A stretch of DNA of 64,000 bases from Lentilactobacillus hilgardii DSM 20176 = ATCC 8290 (GTDB lineage Bacteria > Bacillota > Bacilli > Lactobacillales > Lactobacillaceae): positions 385,528 to 449,527 of the forward strand of contig NZ_GG669992.1 in the NCBI RefSeq assembly GCF_000159315.1. The letters are read 5' to 3'. Each line of letters begins with the position of its first letter. Position 1 is the first letter of the stretch. The translations under genes were made by a program, and so were the position numbers. The notes under the pieces are model-generated. The model saw only the letters and a program-made list of their open reading frames with translations. It made no database searches and was not told the origin of the DNA. Below, one piece after another: positions 9,322-18,606 of this stretch.

Positions 9322-9577
9322 TAATTATAAGTAATAAATATAATGGTGTGATGCTTATCTGACGACCGACTATAAAGCGATTTCCAATAGGTGGGAGTGG
9401 AAAGAGTCGAGTCAGAAAGGGTCATCTCTTTAAGTGGTTAACAATTGATGGTTAGCGCCCGTTATCGTGTATCGTGCAATTGAGCACGTATTGAGGCAGA
9501 TTGAGTGATTAACCTGTGAACCCGGGTGGTAACACGTGGAAACGTCCCGCAAAGTAATTTTTTGCGGGATTTTTTGT
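9322..9577 (+). promoter_or_regulatory. T-box leader upstream of ligase paralogue 2, specifier unresolved
   Basis: The T-box variant GGGTGGTAACACG is at about 9525-9537 and is followed by a terminator whose arms TCCCGCAAA (9545-9553) and TTTGCGGGA (9561-9569) precede a T run. Stem I is visible from paired blocks TCTGAC/GTCAGA and CGACT/AGTCG, with an apical TATAAAGCGA segment shared with the Cys T-box at 28.9 kb. Aligning the two puts the specifier at 9420-9424, where GTC (Val) or GGT (Gly) could be read but not TGC. TGGT favours an A73 tRNA, which argues against both Cys and Gly. I regard Val as possible but unproven. Confidence 0.75.
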
Positions 9578-9595
9578 AGCAAAGGGGTGGGTCGT

Positions 9596-10933
9596 ATGAT
9601 CAAAATTAAAAACGCAACCTATATTGCCAGTTTAGCTAATTCATTTGTTGGATTGGAAGTGGAAACACATCGAATAAATACAGACGGTGGGTTGAGTACC
9701 CACCCATATCCAAGCGGATTGTTGGACGAAAAGAAGCATCATTTTATAAAAAATGATTTTTTGGAAACGCAATCTGAGCTCATTACACCACCGGAAGAAA
9801 ATACACATCGTGGATTGACATATCTGGGGGCTTATCATCAAGCACTAAGAAGCGAGTTAACAAGTAGTGAATATTTGTGGCCATATAGTATGCCTCCTAA
9901 GCTGCGATTGGATCATGCCGATATTGAGATTGCCCAAACTGATCATGATAATTACGTCTATCGACAAAAGGTTGCCCAAATCAGAAGGATTGAACGGACA
10001 GCTGAAACCGGTGTGCATGTAAACATTGGATTAACACCAGCAGCGATTCATCAGATAGAAGTTCCCCCCACCCAAGACGAGATAGACAGCCTGTATTTAC
10101 AAGCGGCCATCGGGTTTATGAACTATCGTTGGCTTTTAACTTACTTGTTTGGTGCGACACCGTTTGCGTTTGATAACTATTTTTCAAAAACCGCTAATAT
10201 GCCTGCACAAGCTGTTCGTTCTTTGCGAAATTCTCACTTCGGGTTTGGAAATGGGTTTCTAGCAAGTTACCGAAGTGTTTCTGAATATGTAACCGACATT
10301 GAAGACGCGGTTCGTGACCACGAAATTATAGCTGAAAGAGAATATTATGGGACAGTGCGGCTAAAGAGAACGCCTCACTTAAAGGACTTACTGGCAGACG
10401 GGATTCTTTACATTGAATTACGAATTTATGATTTGGATCCCTTTGAACCAATGGGAATTTCTGAAGATGCAGTTAATATTATTCGACTAATGTTTGCGTA
10501 CTTTGCCGGTAATCAGCCGTTTAATCTGGATGAATCTGATCATGAAATTAGCGTAGCTGTTAAGAAAAACGATACGGTTGCCTTGGAGAATCCGTTCACG
10601 GTTACTCAATTCCATGATCAAGCGGTTTCTTTCATTGAAAAACTGAGCGCGTTTAGCCAAATGATTAGCTTACCATTTAATGCTGAGGAGTTATGTTTAA
10701 GAATGCTTGAAAGAATTGATAATCCTTTGTTAACACCGAGTGCAAGGTTACTAACTTGGTCAAATAACGATGCCCAGCAATTATTTGACAAATTACTGTT
10801 AATGGCTAAGGGTTATCAGAATGATTTCTTGGATCACCCACTCTATGGGTATGAGGATCGATCACTTAAAGAACAAAAACGAATGATTCAGCAATTGAAA
10901 ATGGGTAAACAATTAGTGTTAAAAAATAACTAA
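9596..10933 (+). CDS. Glutamate-cysteine ligase family protein, paralogue 2 (T-box controlled)
   Basis: Second GshA-like ligase, 445 residues and clearly the most divergent of the three. Family features remain: VGLEVETHRI, SELITPP, LWPYSMPP (where the others have LWPLSMPP), GVHVNIGL and RWLLTYLFGATPF. It starts at ATG 9596 behind AAAGGGG; the in-frame ATG at 9536 lies inside the terminator of the leader and is excluded. The gene is controlled by its own T-box, unlike the other two paralogues. That separate control and the sequence divergence suggest a different amine substrate or a distinct need for the product, but this is inference. Confidence 0.85.
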   Translation: MIKIKNATYIASLANSFVGLEVETHRINTDGGLSTHPYPSGLLDEKKHHFIKNDFLETQSELITPPEENTHRGLTYLGAYHQALRSELTSSEYLWPYSMPPKLRLDHADIEIAQTDHDNYVYRQKVAQIRRIERTAETGVHVNIGLTPAAIHQIEVPPTQDEIDSLYLQAAIGFMNYRWLLTYLFGATPFAFDNYFSKTANMPAQAVRSLRNSHFGFGNGFLASYRSVSEYVTDIEDAVRDHEIIAEREYYGTVRLKRTPHLKDLLADGILYIELRIYDLDPFEPMGISEDAVNIIRLMFAYFAGNQPFNLDESDHEISVAVKKNDTVALENPFTVTQFHDQAVSFIEKLSAFSQMISLPFNAEELCLRMLERIDNPLLTPSARLLTWSNNDAQQLFDKLLLMAKGYQNDFLDHPLYGYEDRSLKEQKRMIQQLKMGKQLVLKNN

Positions 10934-10990
10934 AAACGTGCACTTCTATCAATGGTCAAAAGCCGGTATGATAGAGGTTCACGTTTTTAG
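10933..10990 (+). terminator. Bidirectional terminator
   Basis: An imperfect long hairpin, AAAACGTG plus TCTATCA pairing with TGATAGA plus CACGTTTT, lies between converging genes and has A and T runs on its two sides. Confidence 0.8.
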
Positions 10991-11038
10991 TTATCACTAA
11001 GTGAAAATCATTTTAAAAGTTGTTCAGAGCGTGCAGCC

Positions 11039-11779
11039 TTACGTACGACTCTTCTCAGCAACCTTTTTACTTCGTTCAACAAAATCTTTAAACAATTTTT
11101 TTGAATCTTCATAGTGTTTGAAGATATTTTCCGGATGCCATTGCACGGCAAGAATTTGATCACTCTTAATTGATTCGACACTTTCAATGACTTGGTCGTC
11201 GGCACGTGCCGTCACCTTTAGATAAGGTGCGACATCTTTGATTGCCTGGTGATGACGAGAGTTAACATATGGCCGGGCACCAATCAACTTATAAAGCTTG
11301 CTGGTAGGATCAACGGTAATATGGTGTGAAGGCATGTTACCGGGTGCTTCTTGAGAATGCTTTAAAGTTGCATGAAGGTCTTGGGAAAGGTCTTGATAGA
11401 GTGTGCCACCCAAACCAACATTGATCAACTGCAAGCCACGACAGATACCCATAATGGCTTTGCCAGCGGTAACGGATTGTTTTAACAACTCAATTTCAAA
11501 AAGGTCTCGTTTTAAATAGGTTGCTCCCAACTTTTGAAAAGGTTCTTCACCGTAGAAAGTTGGGTCAACGTCCGCGCCCCCTAGGAAACAGACACCGTCA
11601 AACAGCGTCATGTAGTCGCGGACGTCTTCAGGATTCACACTTGGGAAAATGACAGGCACACCACCTGATTTAACAATGGCTTCAATCGCTGGCCTTGGTG
11701 CGAAAGCCGCATTTCGTTCGTTAATAATATTGGTTGCTTCAGCGAGTGTATCAGCTGGTAATGCGATTCTTGGGCGCAA
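11039..11779 (-). CDS. Gamma-glutamyl-gamma-aminobutyrate hydrolase family (class I amidotransferase-like)
   Basis: A 246-residue PuuD-like hydrolase that cleaves gamma-glutamyl amides in the cytosol. The nucleophile motif GICRGLQLI, the oxyanion-region motif LGGADVDPTFYGEEP and the His-Glu pair in QWHPENIF are all present. It begins at TTG 11779, preceded by AAGGAGGG at good spacing. It lies between ligase paralogues 2 and 3, downstream of paralogue 3 on the same strand. That placement next to gamma-glutamyl ligases suggests a make-and-cleave cycle of gamma-glutamyl compounds. It is the intact relative of the frameshifted gene at 4636-5362. The exact substrate is unknown. Confidence 0.88.
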   Translation of the reverse strand: MRPRIALPADTLAEATNIINERNAAFAPRPAIEAIVKSGGVPVIFPSVNPEDVRDYMTLFDGVCFLGGADVDPTFYGEEPFQKLGATYLKRDLFEIELLKQSVTAGKAIMGICRGLQLINVGLGGTLYQDLSQDLHATLKHSQEAPGNMPSHHITVDPTSKLYKLIGARPYVNSRHHQAIKDVAPYLKVTARADDQVIESVESIKSDQILAVQWHPENIFKHYEDSKKLFKDFVERSKKVAEKSRT

Positions 11780-11911
11780 AATAATCCCTCCTTGGGTTGT
11801 GATAATAGTTGTTTTAATAATAGTAGTTTTGTATTTTTATAGACGACCATTATTGTACTTTAAAAAGAAAAGATTTAGTTATAATTTGACTTTATAGGAA
11901 CTTTTTGGAAG

Positions 11912-13288
11912 TTACTGTTGATCCTTATCTTTATCCGGTTCCCAGCTACCTTGAAAAAGTTCATGCTTCAAATCATTCGCTGAGATTTTTCTATTAGTTT
12001 CAAATCCCTTGAATGGTCTAATTGATTGTAAAGCCGATGCTTGATAATGTTTTGCACGGCGCAACGCGTAGTCGGTCAGAGAATTATTTTTGATATGTGT
12101 AATCATCTTTGCACTAGGCGTTGATAATGGATTTTCCACCCGATCCTGTAAATCTTCAATTTCTTCCTGATACTCAGGGCCAAGTTGAATTTTATCGGCA
12201 TACATCTCTAAGCGTTGTAAAAAGGCCCTTGCACTTGCCTGATACTTGGAAATATCGTTTGGATGTTCTTCGGAAACTTCCTCGTTCATTTTATCGGCTC
12301 GTTCAACAACTGCATTGACCTGATCCGGTTTGAGAGCGGGTGACATAATGAAGTAACTGGCCATTAAACGGAAGAACCGTAATGTGTTCGTACGAATGCC
12401 AACAGAACTGCTTGGATCCAGATCAAGCATGCGTAATTCCAAATATTGAACACCGGTTTTCGGTAATTCTTTGAGGTTTGTATTTCCCTTAAACCGGACA
12501 GCTCCGTGAAACTCATAATCAGAAATTAGTTTCCCATCAGAGACGCCCTGTTCAATTCTATTAACATATTGCTGGATATTTGTGTAATCACCCGTAAATT
12601 TGTTGCCAAATCCATGAGAACTTTGGCGGATACTTCTGATAGGTGCTTTTGGACCCTGTCCTTTATCAAAGTAATTGGCTTCAGCAATTGGACTGGCGCC
12701 AAATAAGTATGTGATCACCCAGCGATATCTAAGAAATCCTTGCGCAATTTTTGCGTATAAGTAATTTTGTAGGTCCAATTCGGAATCAAATTGGTCGTGC
12801 ATTCGATCGTAAACGAGATTAAAGACGTGGGGATCGATACTAAGGTTAATGTGTGCGCCACAAGGGGTTCCTTCAGAGAAGCCGTGGCGTTTCAACCATT
12901 CCTTAAGGTAGGCTTCTTTTTTTGGCCCCATCTTGGCTAGTGGAATCCGGCTCTTGTCTTTTGGTAACCGTGGTGGCATAGATAGTGGCCATAATAATTC
13001 ACCAGGAGAAAGAGCTGTTCGTAAGGCATTGTTGATGCCGTATAAATAATGCATTGCATCAAGCGCGTGAGCGGCAGGTGGTGTGACAACCTCGGACATT
13101 GTTTCCAAGAAATCATTTGTAATCCATGGGTTGATTTGTTCATCTCCCGCTCCGGCAGGATAGGGTTCTTGGCTAAGTTCTCCTGTTTCATCCACTCGTT
13201 GCATTTCGATTTCCAAACCCATTGTAAAGTCGGAGGTTTTTGCGACGGCTTCATTATCGAAAATAAGTTGTCCAATTTCACTGAACAT
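11912..13288 (-). CDS. gshA: Glutamate-cysteine ligase family protein, paralogue 3
   Basis: Third GshA-like ligase, 458 residues, closer to paralogue 1 than to paralogue 2: both start MF-EIGQ-IF and share LDAMHYL and LLWPLSMPP. Further motifs are MGLEIEMQR, SEVVTPP and GAHINLSI. The start is ATG 13288, seven bases from a GGAGGT site; the longer frame from 13303 begins within that site. It has no glutathione synthetase domain, so glutathione itself would need another enzyme. The amidohydrolase gene follows on the same strand about 130 bases further on. Confidence 0.85.
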   Translation of the reverse strand: MFSEIGQLIFDNEAVAKTSDFTMGLEIEMQRVDETGELSQEPYPAGAGDEQINPWITNDFLETMSEVVTPPAAHALDAMHYLYGINNALRTALSPGELLWPLSMPPRLPKDKSRIPLAKMGPKKEAYLKEWLKRHGFSEGTPCGAHINLSIDPHVFNLVYDRMHDQFDSELDLQNYLYAKIAQGFLRYRWVITYLFGASPIAEANYFDKGQGPKAPIRSIRQSSHGFGNKFTGDYTNIQQYVNRIEQGVSDGKLISDYEFHGAVRFKGNTNLKELPKTGVQYLELRMLDLDPSSSVGIRTNTLRFFRLMASYFIMSPALKPDQVNAVVERADKMNEEVSEEHPNDISKYQASARAFLQRLEMYADKIQLGPEYQEEIEDLQDRVENPLSTPSAKMITHIKNNSLTDYALRRAKHYQASALQSIRPFKGFETNRKISANDLKHELFQGSWEPDKDKDQQ

Positions 13289-13460
13289 AATTGCCACCTC
13301 CAAAAAAATTATAATAATTAGAAAATAATGATAATTGATGACAAAATACTAACACTATCATAATGAAACTTCAACGGTAGTGCCTTGTCATTGAGATTGT
13401 CGTCGGGCTAATTCAATAAAGAAATACCTGTCATCTGATTTTGGAATTAACAATTAAGTT

Positions 13461-13518
13461 AAAAAGAAGGCATGAAGCCGGGGCTCAAATTATTTTGTCC
13501 CGCTTTCGTGTCCTTCTG
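13461..13518 (-). terminator. Terminator of the DUF536 gene
   Basis: On the minus strand AGAAGG and GCGGGACAAA pair with the later CCCCGGC and CCTTC arms, followed by TTTTT. The loop region ACAAAATAATTTG resembles that of two other terminators in the window. Confidence 0.6.
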
Positions 13519-13552
13519 AAAAGTATATATGTGTCGTAAAGTTGGTATTATC

Positions 13553-14173
13553 TTATAGCATTGGCTTTTGCCAAAAGTGTTTAAAGAAGTTGCCGTCCTC
13601 TTTTTCAGGTTTTTGAATAATCTTTACCTTGGATGACTGACCCTGATTGTCTACTTGTTGTTTTTCTGCCTGATCCTTGTCGAAATAGTCAGGATCTAAT
13701 TGGCCGCGTTCATTACTTTGAGGTGCCCTTGTAAGTGTTGCGACAGCGGATGGTGTGCTGATCTGCTGCTGCAATTCGGTTACTTGTTTTTCAACCCTTT
13801 GAGTCCGCTGTTCGGCAACTAATTGCAAACGCTGAGATTGATCAAGGAGACGTGTTAACGTTTCGATTTGCGTTTGTTGAGCCTTTACCCGATCATTCAA
13901 TGATTCGAGTAAGTCGTTTTCTGTAGCACTGCGATTAGTCTGTCGCGGTTGCGATGCTGTTTGGGCATTTGCCGGTTCGGTTTGTCGAATCGCGCTTTCA
14001 ACGGCATTTTTCGCTTCTTGATCGAAGTAAAGCGTTTGGCCCTTTTTAAACGCCTCTGTTAAGCCAAGCCTTGAAATCGTTCGGTAGACCCGCATTTTAT
14101 TAACGCTGAGTTCATCAGCGATCTGCTTCATTGTCCAACCCTGTTTTTCCTGTTCACTCAATTGAATCACCAC
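13553..14173 (-). CDS. DUF536-type protein with N-terminal HTH and coiled coil
   Basis: A 206-residue protein. Residues 15-60 form a helix-turn-helix (MKQIADELSVNKMRVYRTISRLGL), residues 90-145 are a Gln/Leu-rich coiled coil, and the segment LTRLLDQSQRLQLVAEQ is characteristic of DUF536 proteins, which are often encoded next to replication genes on lactobacillar plasmids. No replication gene is nearby. The start is GTG 14173 (GTG-GTG), with only a weak ribosome site, so the start is less certain than the frame. The role is unknown; plasmid-derived or chromosomal segregation-type DNA binding is possible. Confidence 0.72.
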   Translation of the reverse strand: MVIQLSEQEKQGWTMKQIADELSVNKMRVYRTISRLGLTEAFKKGQTLYFDQEAKNAVESAIRQTEPANAQTASQPRQTNRSATENDLLESLNDRVKAQQTQIETLTRLLDQSQRLQLVAEQRTQRVEKQVTELQQQISTPSAVATLTRAPQSNERGQLDPDYFDKDQAEKQQVDNQGQSSKVKIIQKPEKEDGNFFKHFWQKPML

Positions 14174-14438
14174 CGTTATGTTATGTATCGTTACGTTATT
14201 GCTTTCAACCCCTTATTATACATTAAAATCAAAGTAAACAACAATTAATTATAACGGGACGGTTACGGTCTCGTGAGCAACATCAGTAAGTGGAAATATT
14301 GTTGTTAACTGTTGTGAAAGATAAGCCATAAGTATTAGTCATCGTTGTTGCGGGAGATGGCCTTTTGCCCAACAATATCAGGGATTTGTGCTATCATTGT
14401 TTCTGTCTAATTAATTTCTAATGTAAGAGGTGAATCCG

Positions 14439-16196
14439 ATGAGCATCTTTGTTAAATTGAGTTGGTATTTTAAGCAGGAATGGAAAACCTATATGGTTGG
14501 GGTGTGCGGTTTGATATTGACTGCGTTATTAGCAATTATTCCACCAAGAATTATTGGTGTTTTAGTAGATGCTATTCACAGCGGCAAACTCGCTGCCAAC
14601 AATCTGGTGATTTTGTTAATTGTACTGGCCGTTGTGGCAATTGCACAATATGGAAGCCGTTATATGTGGCGGACCGCTATTTGGGGTGAAGCTGCCAAAC
14701 TTGAGAAGGTTCTCAGAAACCGTTTGTTTTGGCATTATACTCAAATGGATCAGGCCTTTTTTCAAAAATATCGAACTGGGGATTTAATGGCTCATGCGAC
14801 CAACGATTTATCAGCGATTCAACGAGTTGCTGGCGGTGGCATTCTTCAATTTGCTGATTCTATGATTACTGGTGGAACAACGTTGATCGCCATGGTTAGT
14901 TTGATTGATTGGCGACTCACAATTATTGCGATTGTGCCATTTCCGTTGTTGGCTGTTATGGCGCGATATATGGGATCAAAAATTCATATAGCTTTTCGTG
15001 ATTCGCAAGCAGCATTTTCACGGTTGAATAACAAGGCAGAAGAAAGTATTACAGGAATCAAAGTGATCAAAGGGCTGGGTCAGCAGAAAGAAGATATGGC
15101 GGATTTTGATAACCAAGTTGCCCAAACAATCAATATTAATCGGCGGGTTAACCGACTTGATTCATTGTTTGATCCGATGACAACAATGATCATTTCTTTA
15201 TCATATGTCATTACGATTGTGTACGGCGGCTATTTGGTGACAACCGGTCAGATCACGATTGGATCATTAGTGTCGTTTGTTTCTTATTTGGCCATGATGA
15301 TCTGGCCGATGTTTGCCGTTGGTATGCTATTTAACACACTTGAACGTGGGAATGCCAGTTATGATCGGGTCATGGATTTATTGAAGCAACAAAGTAAGGT
15401 TATTGATGACCCTGATGGCGCAAATCAGTCTCCGAAAGGTGAAATTAAGTATGATGTGCAACAGTTTGCTTATCCAGGAGATGATCGACTTGCCTTACAA
15501 CAGATTAATTTTGAAGTGCCGGCTGGAAAAACAGTTGGGTTGGTAGGGAAAGTCGGTTCCGGAAAGAGTACGATTCTTCGTTTGATTTTGCGGCAGTTCG
15601 ATAATTATAAAGGATCAATTAAATTTGGCGGCATTGATATCCGACACTACAAAATGGACGCGTTAATTCCGGCAATCGGGTATGTACCGCAGGATACATT
15701 TTTATTTTCAGATTCAATTCGCGAAAATATCCGCTTTGCAAGGCCTCAAGCCAGTCAAAAACAAGTCGAGTTGGCAGCCCAAAAGAGCGATTTATTTGAT
15801 CAAATTAAAGGAATGCCGGATGGCTACGATACAGCGGTCGGCGAAGAGGGCATTTCTCTTTCCGGTGGTCAGAGACAGCGACTTGCAATTGCCAGGGCCT
15901 TACTAATTAACCCTGAACTTTTGATTTTGGATGACGCATTGTCAGCTGTTGATGCCGAAACGGAAACTCAAATTCTTGATAATTTACGTTCTGAAAGAAA
16001 AGAAAAGACGACCATTATTTCTGCTCATAGACTGAGTTCTGTTATGAATGCTGATGAGATCCTGGTTATTAATGATGGCCGAATTGCGGAGCGGGGAACT
16101 CACGATGAACTAATGACGCTCGGGGGTTGGTATCACGATATGTTTGAACGTCAAGAATTGGAAACCAAGGTGAAAGGAGGGCAAAATAATGGCTAG
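14439..16196 (+). CDS. Heterodimeric ABC exporter subunit A (degenerate catalytic site)
   Basis: Membrane ABC exporter half of 585 residues: six membrane helices in the first 310 residues, then an ATPase domain with Walker A GKVGSGKST, signature LSGGQRQR and Walker B LLILDDALSAVD. The catalytic Glu after Walker B is replaced by Asp, the usual sign of the non-canonical site in heterodimers such as LmrCD or BmrCD. Start ATG 14439 is preceded by AGAGGTG; GTG 14430 falls in that site. Its last eight bases overlap the partner gene. Likely cargo is drugs or lipophilic compounds, but the substrate is not determined. Confidence 0.92.
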   Translation: MSIFVKLSWYFKQEWKTYMVGVCGLILTALLAIIPPRIIGVLVDAIHSGKLAANNLVILLIVLAVVAIAQYGSRYMWRTAIWGEAAKLEKVLRNRLFWHYTQMDQAFFQKYRTGDLMAHATNDLSAIQRVAGGGILQFADSMITGGTTLIAMVSLIDWRLTIIAIVPFPLLAVMARYMGSKIHIAFRDSQAAFSRLNNKAEESITGIKVIKGLGQQKEDMADFDNQVAQTININRRVNRLDSLFDPMTTMIISLSYVITIVYGGYLVTTGQITIGSLVSFVSYLAMMIWPMFAVGMLFNTLERGNASYDRVMDLLKQQSKVIDDPDGANQSPKGEIKYDVQQFAYPGDDRLALQQINFEVPAGKTVGLVGKVGSGKSTILRLILRQFDNYKGSIKFGGIDIRHYKMDALIPAIGYVPQDTFLFSDSIRENIRFARPQASQKQVELAAQKSDLFDQIKGMPDGYDTAVGEEGISLSGGQRQRLAIARALLINPELLILDDALSAVDAETETQILDNLRSERKEKTTIISAHRLSSVMNADEILVINDGRIAERGTHDELMTLGGWYHDMFERQELETKVKGGQNNG

Positions 16197-17982
16197 TTCG
16201 AAGCGTCAGTCAGCATGGTCGGAAAGCATCCCTGTTAAAGAACAGATTCATATTATTGGTCGTTTGTTTCACTATGCTGCACCATATAAATGGTACTTTT
16301 ATTTTTCCGTTTTCTTTGCGATTGCGGTTTCTGTTGTTAATATTTTGTTGCCGAGAATCATTCAGACTTTTATGGATTCACATTTAGTGGTTGGTCATCC
16401 GGATTTTAAAGTCATGTGGTTTTTTGCCGGCCTTTACTTCTTTGGGATGATCATGAAAGCAATCATGCAGTTTGCACAAACCTATCTGTACGAAATGGGT
16501 GCCGAATATATGCTTGAAAATACTAGGCGACAGTTGTTTTCAAAGCTGCATCGATTAGGAATGCGCTATTTTGATCAAACCCCAAGCGGCTCGATTCTTT
16601 CACGATTAACAAATGATACAATGGCCTTTTCAAACTTCTGGGCATTGTTCAGTAGTTTGGTGGTCACAATTTCAGCGATGATTTCTTCATTCATTGCAAT
16701 GCTGCTTGCTGACACGACGATTGCACTTTGGCTGCTTATATTTATGCCGTTTTTAGCAGTTACCGTTTGGTACTATCAGCGGTATAGCACACGTGTATAC
16801 CGACGAATGCGTGAGCGGCTTAGTCTGTTAAATGCTAAATTAGCTGAAGGTATTACCGGGATCAGTGTGATTCAGCAGTTTCGACAGGAAAAACGGGTGA
16901 ACCATGAGTTCAACGATACAAATGATCAGTATTTTAATACGCGACGTGCAATGATTCGAATTAACTCGTTATTGTTAAACCCGATTATTAATTTATTTTA
17001 TGCTTTGGGAAGTGTTCTGGTCTTAGGTATGTTTGGTGTTCGCGGTTTACATGGTTATGTGGCCGCCGGTGTCATTTATGCATTTGTCACTTATCTTGAT
17101 AATTTTTATAACCCGATGTCTAATATGATGGATCGTTTGTCAGACTTTCAGGATGGTGTAGTTGCCGGTTCGCGAGTACTTCGAATTATGGACGATCAAA
17201 CGATGGAGCCTCAACAGCATTCGGTTGAAGGGGCAACGATCGCTCAGGGGAAGATTGAATTTCGTCATGTGACGTTTGCCTACGATGGTCAAAACCCAGT
17301 ACTCCATGATATCTCTTTTGTTGCCGAACCGGGGCAAACCATAGCGCTGGTTGGTGAAACCGGAAGTGGGAAAACTTCTATTATTAACATTTTGATGCGT
17401 TTTTACGAGTTTGGCAGTGGTGAGATCTTGATTGATGATCGCGATATTCGGGATTATACGATTAAAGAACTTCGAGAGAAAATGGGGTTAGTCCTCCAAG
17501 AGCCCTTTATGTTTTATGGGACGGTTTCGTCCAATATTCGAATGTTTAATGAGCATATTACGGATGAAGAAGTTCGCAGAGCCGCTCACTTTGTTCAAGC
17601 AGATCAGTTTATTGAAGCACTTCCCGATCAGTATGAGGCGCGAGTGATTGAACGTGGGGCCAGTTATTCAAGTGGTCAGCGACAGTTGATTTCTTTTGCG
17701 AGAACGCTGGTAACGGATCCTAAAATTTTAATCCTGGATGAGGCAACTGCCAATATCGACACTGAAACTGAGCAGGTTATTCAAAAGGGATTGGCAAAAC
17801 TTCAGGAAGGCCGAACAACGATCGCAATTGCCCATCGGCTATCAACTATTCAGAACGCAGATCTCATACTGGTTCTGGAAAAGGGTCGAATTGTAGAACG
17901 AGGAACAAATGATGAGTTGCTGAAAAAACGTGGGTATTACTATGATATGATCAAACTGCAAAATTCAGCGCATCTGGATTAA
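16189..17982 (+). CDS. Heterodimeric ABC exporter subunit B (catalytic Glu intact)
   Basis: Partner exporter half of 597 residues with six membrane helices and an ATPase domain: Walker A GETGSGKTS, Walker B ILILDEATANID with the catalytic Glu, and a degraded signature YSSGQRQL. Together with subunit A, one composite site would have a good signature plus the catalytic Glu, and the other would be poor on both counts, as in known asymmetric exporters. Start ATG 16189 follows AAAGGAGG. The two genes overlap and end at a common terminator. Confidence 0.92.
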   Translation: MASSKRQSAWSESIPVKEQIHIIGRLFHYAAPYKWYFYFSVFFAIAVSVVNILLPRIIQTFMDSHLVVGHPDFKVMWFFAGLYFFGMIMKAIMQFAQTYLYEMGAEYMLENTRRQLFSKLHRLGMRYFDQTPSGSILSRLTNDTMAFSNFWALFSSLVVTISAMISSFIAMLLADTTIALWLLIFMPFLAVTVWYYQRYSTRVYRRMRERLSLLNAKLAEGITGISVIQQFRQEKRVNHEFNDTNDQYFNTRRAMIRINSLLLNPIINLFYALGSVLVLGMFGVRGLHGYVAAGVIYAFVTYLDNFYNPMSNMMDRLSDFQDGVVAGSRVLRIMDDQTMEPQQHSVEGATIAQGKIEFRHVTFAYDGQNPVLHDISFVAEPGQTIALVGETGSGKTSIINILMRFYEFGSGEILIDDRDIRDYTIKELREKMGLVLQEPFMFYGTVSSNIRMFNEHITDEEVRRAAHFVQADQFIEALPDQYEARVIERGASYSSGQRQLISFARTLVTDPKILILDEATANIDTETEQVIQKGLAKLQEGRTTIAIAHRLSTIQNADLILVLEKGRIVERGTNDELLKKRGYYYDMIKLQNSAHLD

Positions 17983-18000
17983 GAAAAGATCAGTAAATAA

Positions 18001-18037
18001 AAAAAGCGGAAACCACCAAATGCGGTTTCCGCTTTTT
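18001..18037 (+). terminator. Bidirectional terminator
   Basis: AAAAAGCGGAAACC (18001-18014) pairs perfectly with GGTTTCCGCTTTTT (18024-18037), between the ABC exporter and the converging Hsp20 gene. Confidence 0.9.
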
Positions 18038-18051
18038 GTGATGATAAACAA

Positions 18052-18486
18052 TCATTGGATTTCAATTTGACTGTTCTTGTCGTTACTTTTAGCAGCTTTT
18101 GGCAAAACAATGTTTAAAACACCATTTTCAACCTGAGCTGAAATATGATCACGATCGACACTAGGAAGTTCGTAAGTCCTCGACATAACACCGTGACTAC
18201 GTTCACTGGCAATAACCCGACCTTGTTCGTCCTTCTTTTCGGAAGCATGACTTTGGTCAATATTTAATGCTAAATCGCCATCATTGTAAGCCAAGTGAAT
18301 GTTCTTCTTATCAATTCCAGGAACGTCAACCTTAACCATGTAATCCTGATCAGTTTCTTTAATATCAGTCTTAAGGGCACCCATATTTACTGAGTCTTTT
18401 TCCCATTCAGTTGGACTGAAGAAGCGACGTGCTAAACGATCAAAGAATGGATCCACTGCAAAACGGTTCATCATTTCATTTGCCAT
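18052..18486 (-). CDS. Small heat-shock protein Hsp20, copy 1
   Basis: ATP-independent chaperone that holds unfolding proteins. It has 144 residues with a short N-terminal arm (MNRFAVDPFFDRLARRFF), an alpha-crystallin domain (about 35-135) containing MVKVDVPGIDKKNI and the conserved end of the domain GVLNIVLPKA. Start ATG 18486 follows AAGGGAGA. It lies 120 bases downstream of a close paralogue in the same direction, and no strong terminator was seen between them, so both may be under the upstream CIRCE element. A tandem duplication is the simplest origin. Confidence 0.93.
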   Translation of the reverse strand: MANEMMNRFAVDPFFDRLARRFFSPTEWEKDSVNMGALKTDIKETDQDYMVKVDVPGIDKKNIHLAYNDGDLALNIDQSHASEKKDEQGRVIASERSHGVMSRTYELPSVDRDHISAQVENGVLNIVLPKAAKSNDKNSQIEIQ

Positions 18487-18606
18487 AATACCAATCTCCC
18501 TTTTAAAAGCTATTGGATTATGAAGCGTTTCAATCGGTGAAATGAAACTTCTCTCATTCCCCCAATTAATGTTAATTGAGTTAGCGTTTTTAATTTTTAA
18601 ATAGAA

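Noticed and set aside
9421-9470. Cys specifier for the ligase T-box
   Set aside because: No TGC is placed in the specifier loop, and TGGT does not match U73 of tRNA-Cys.
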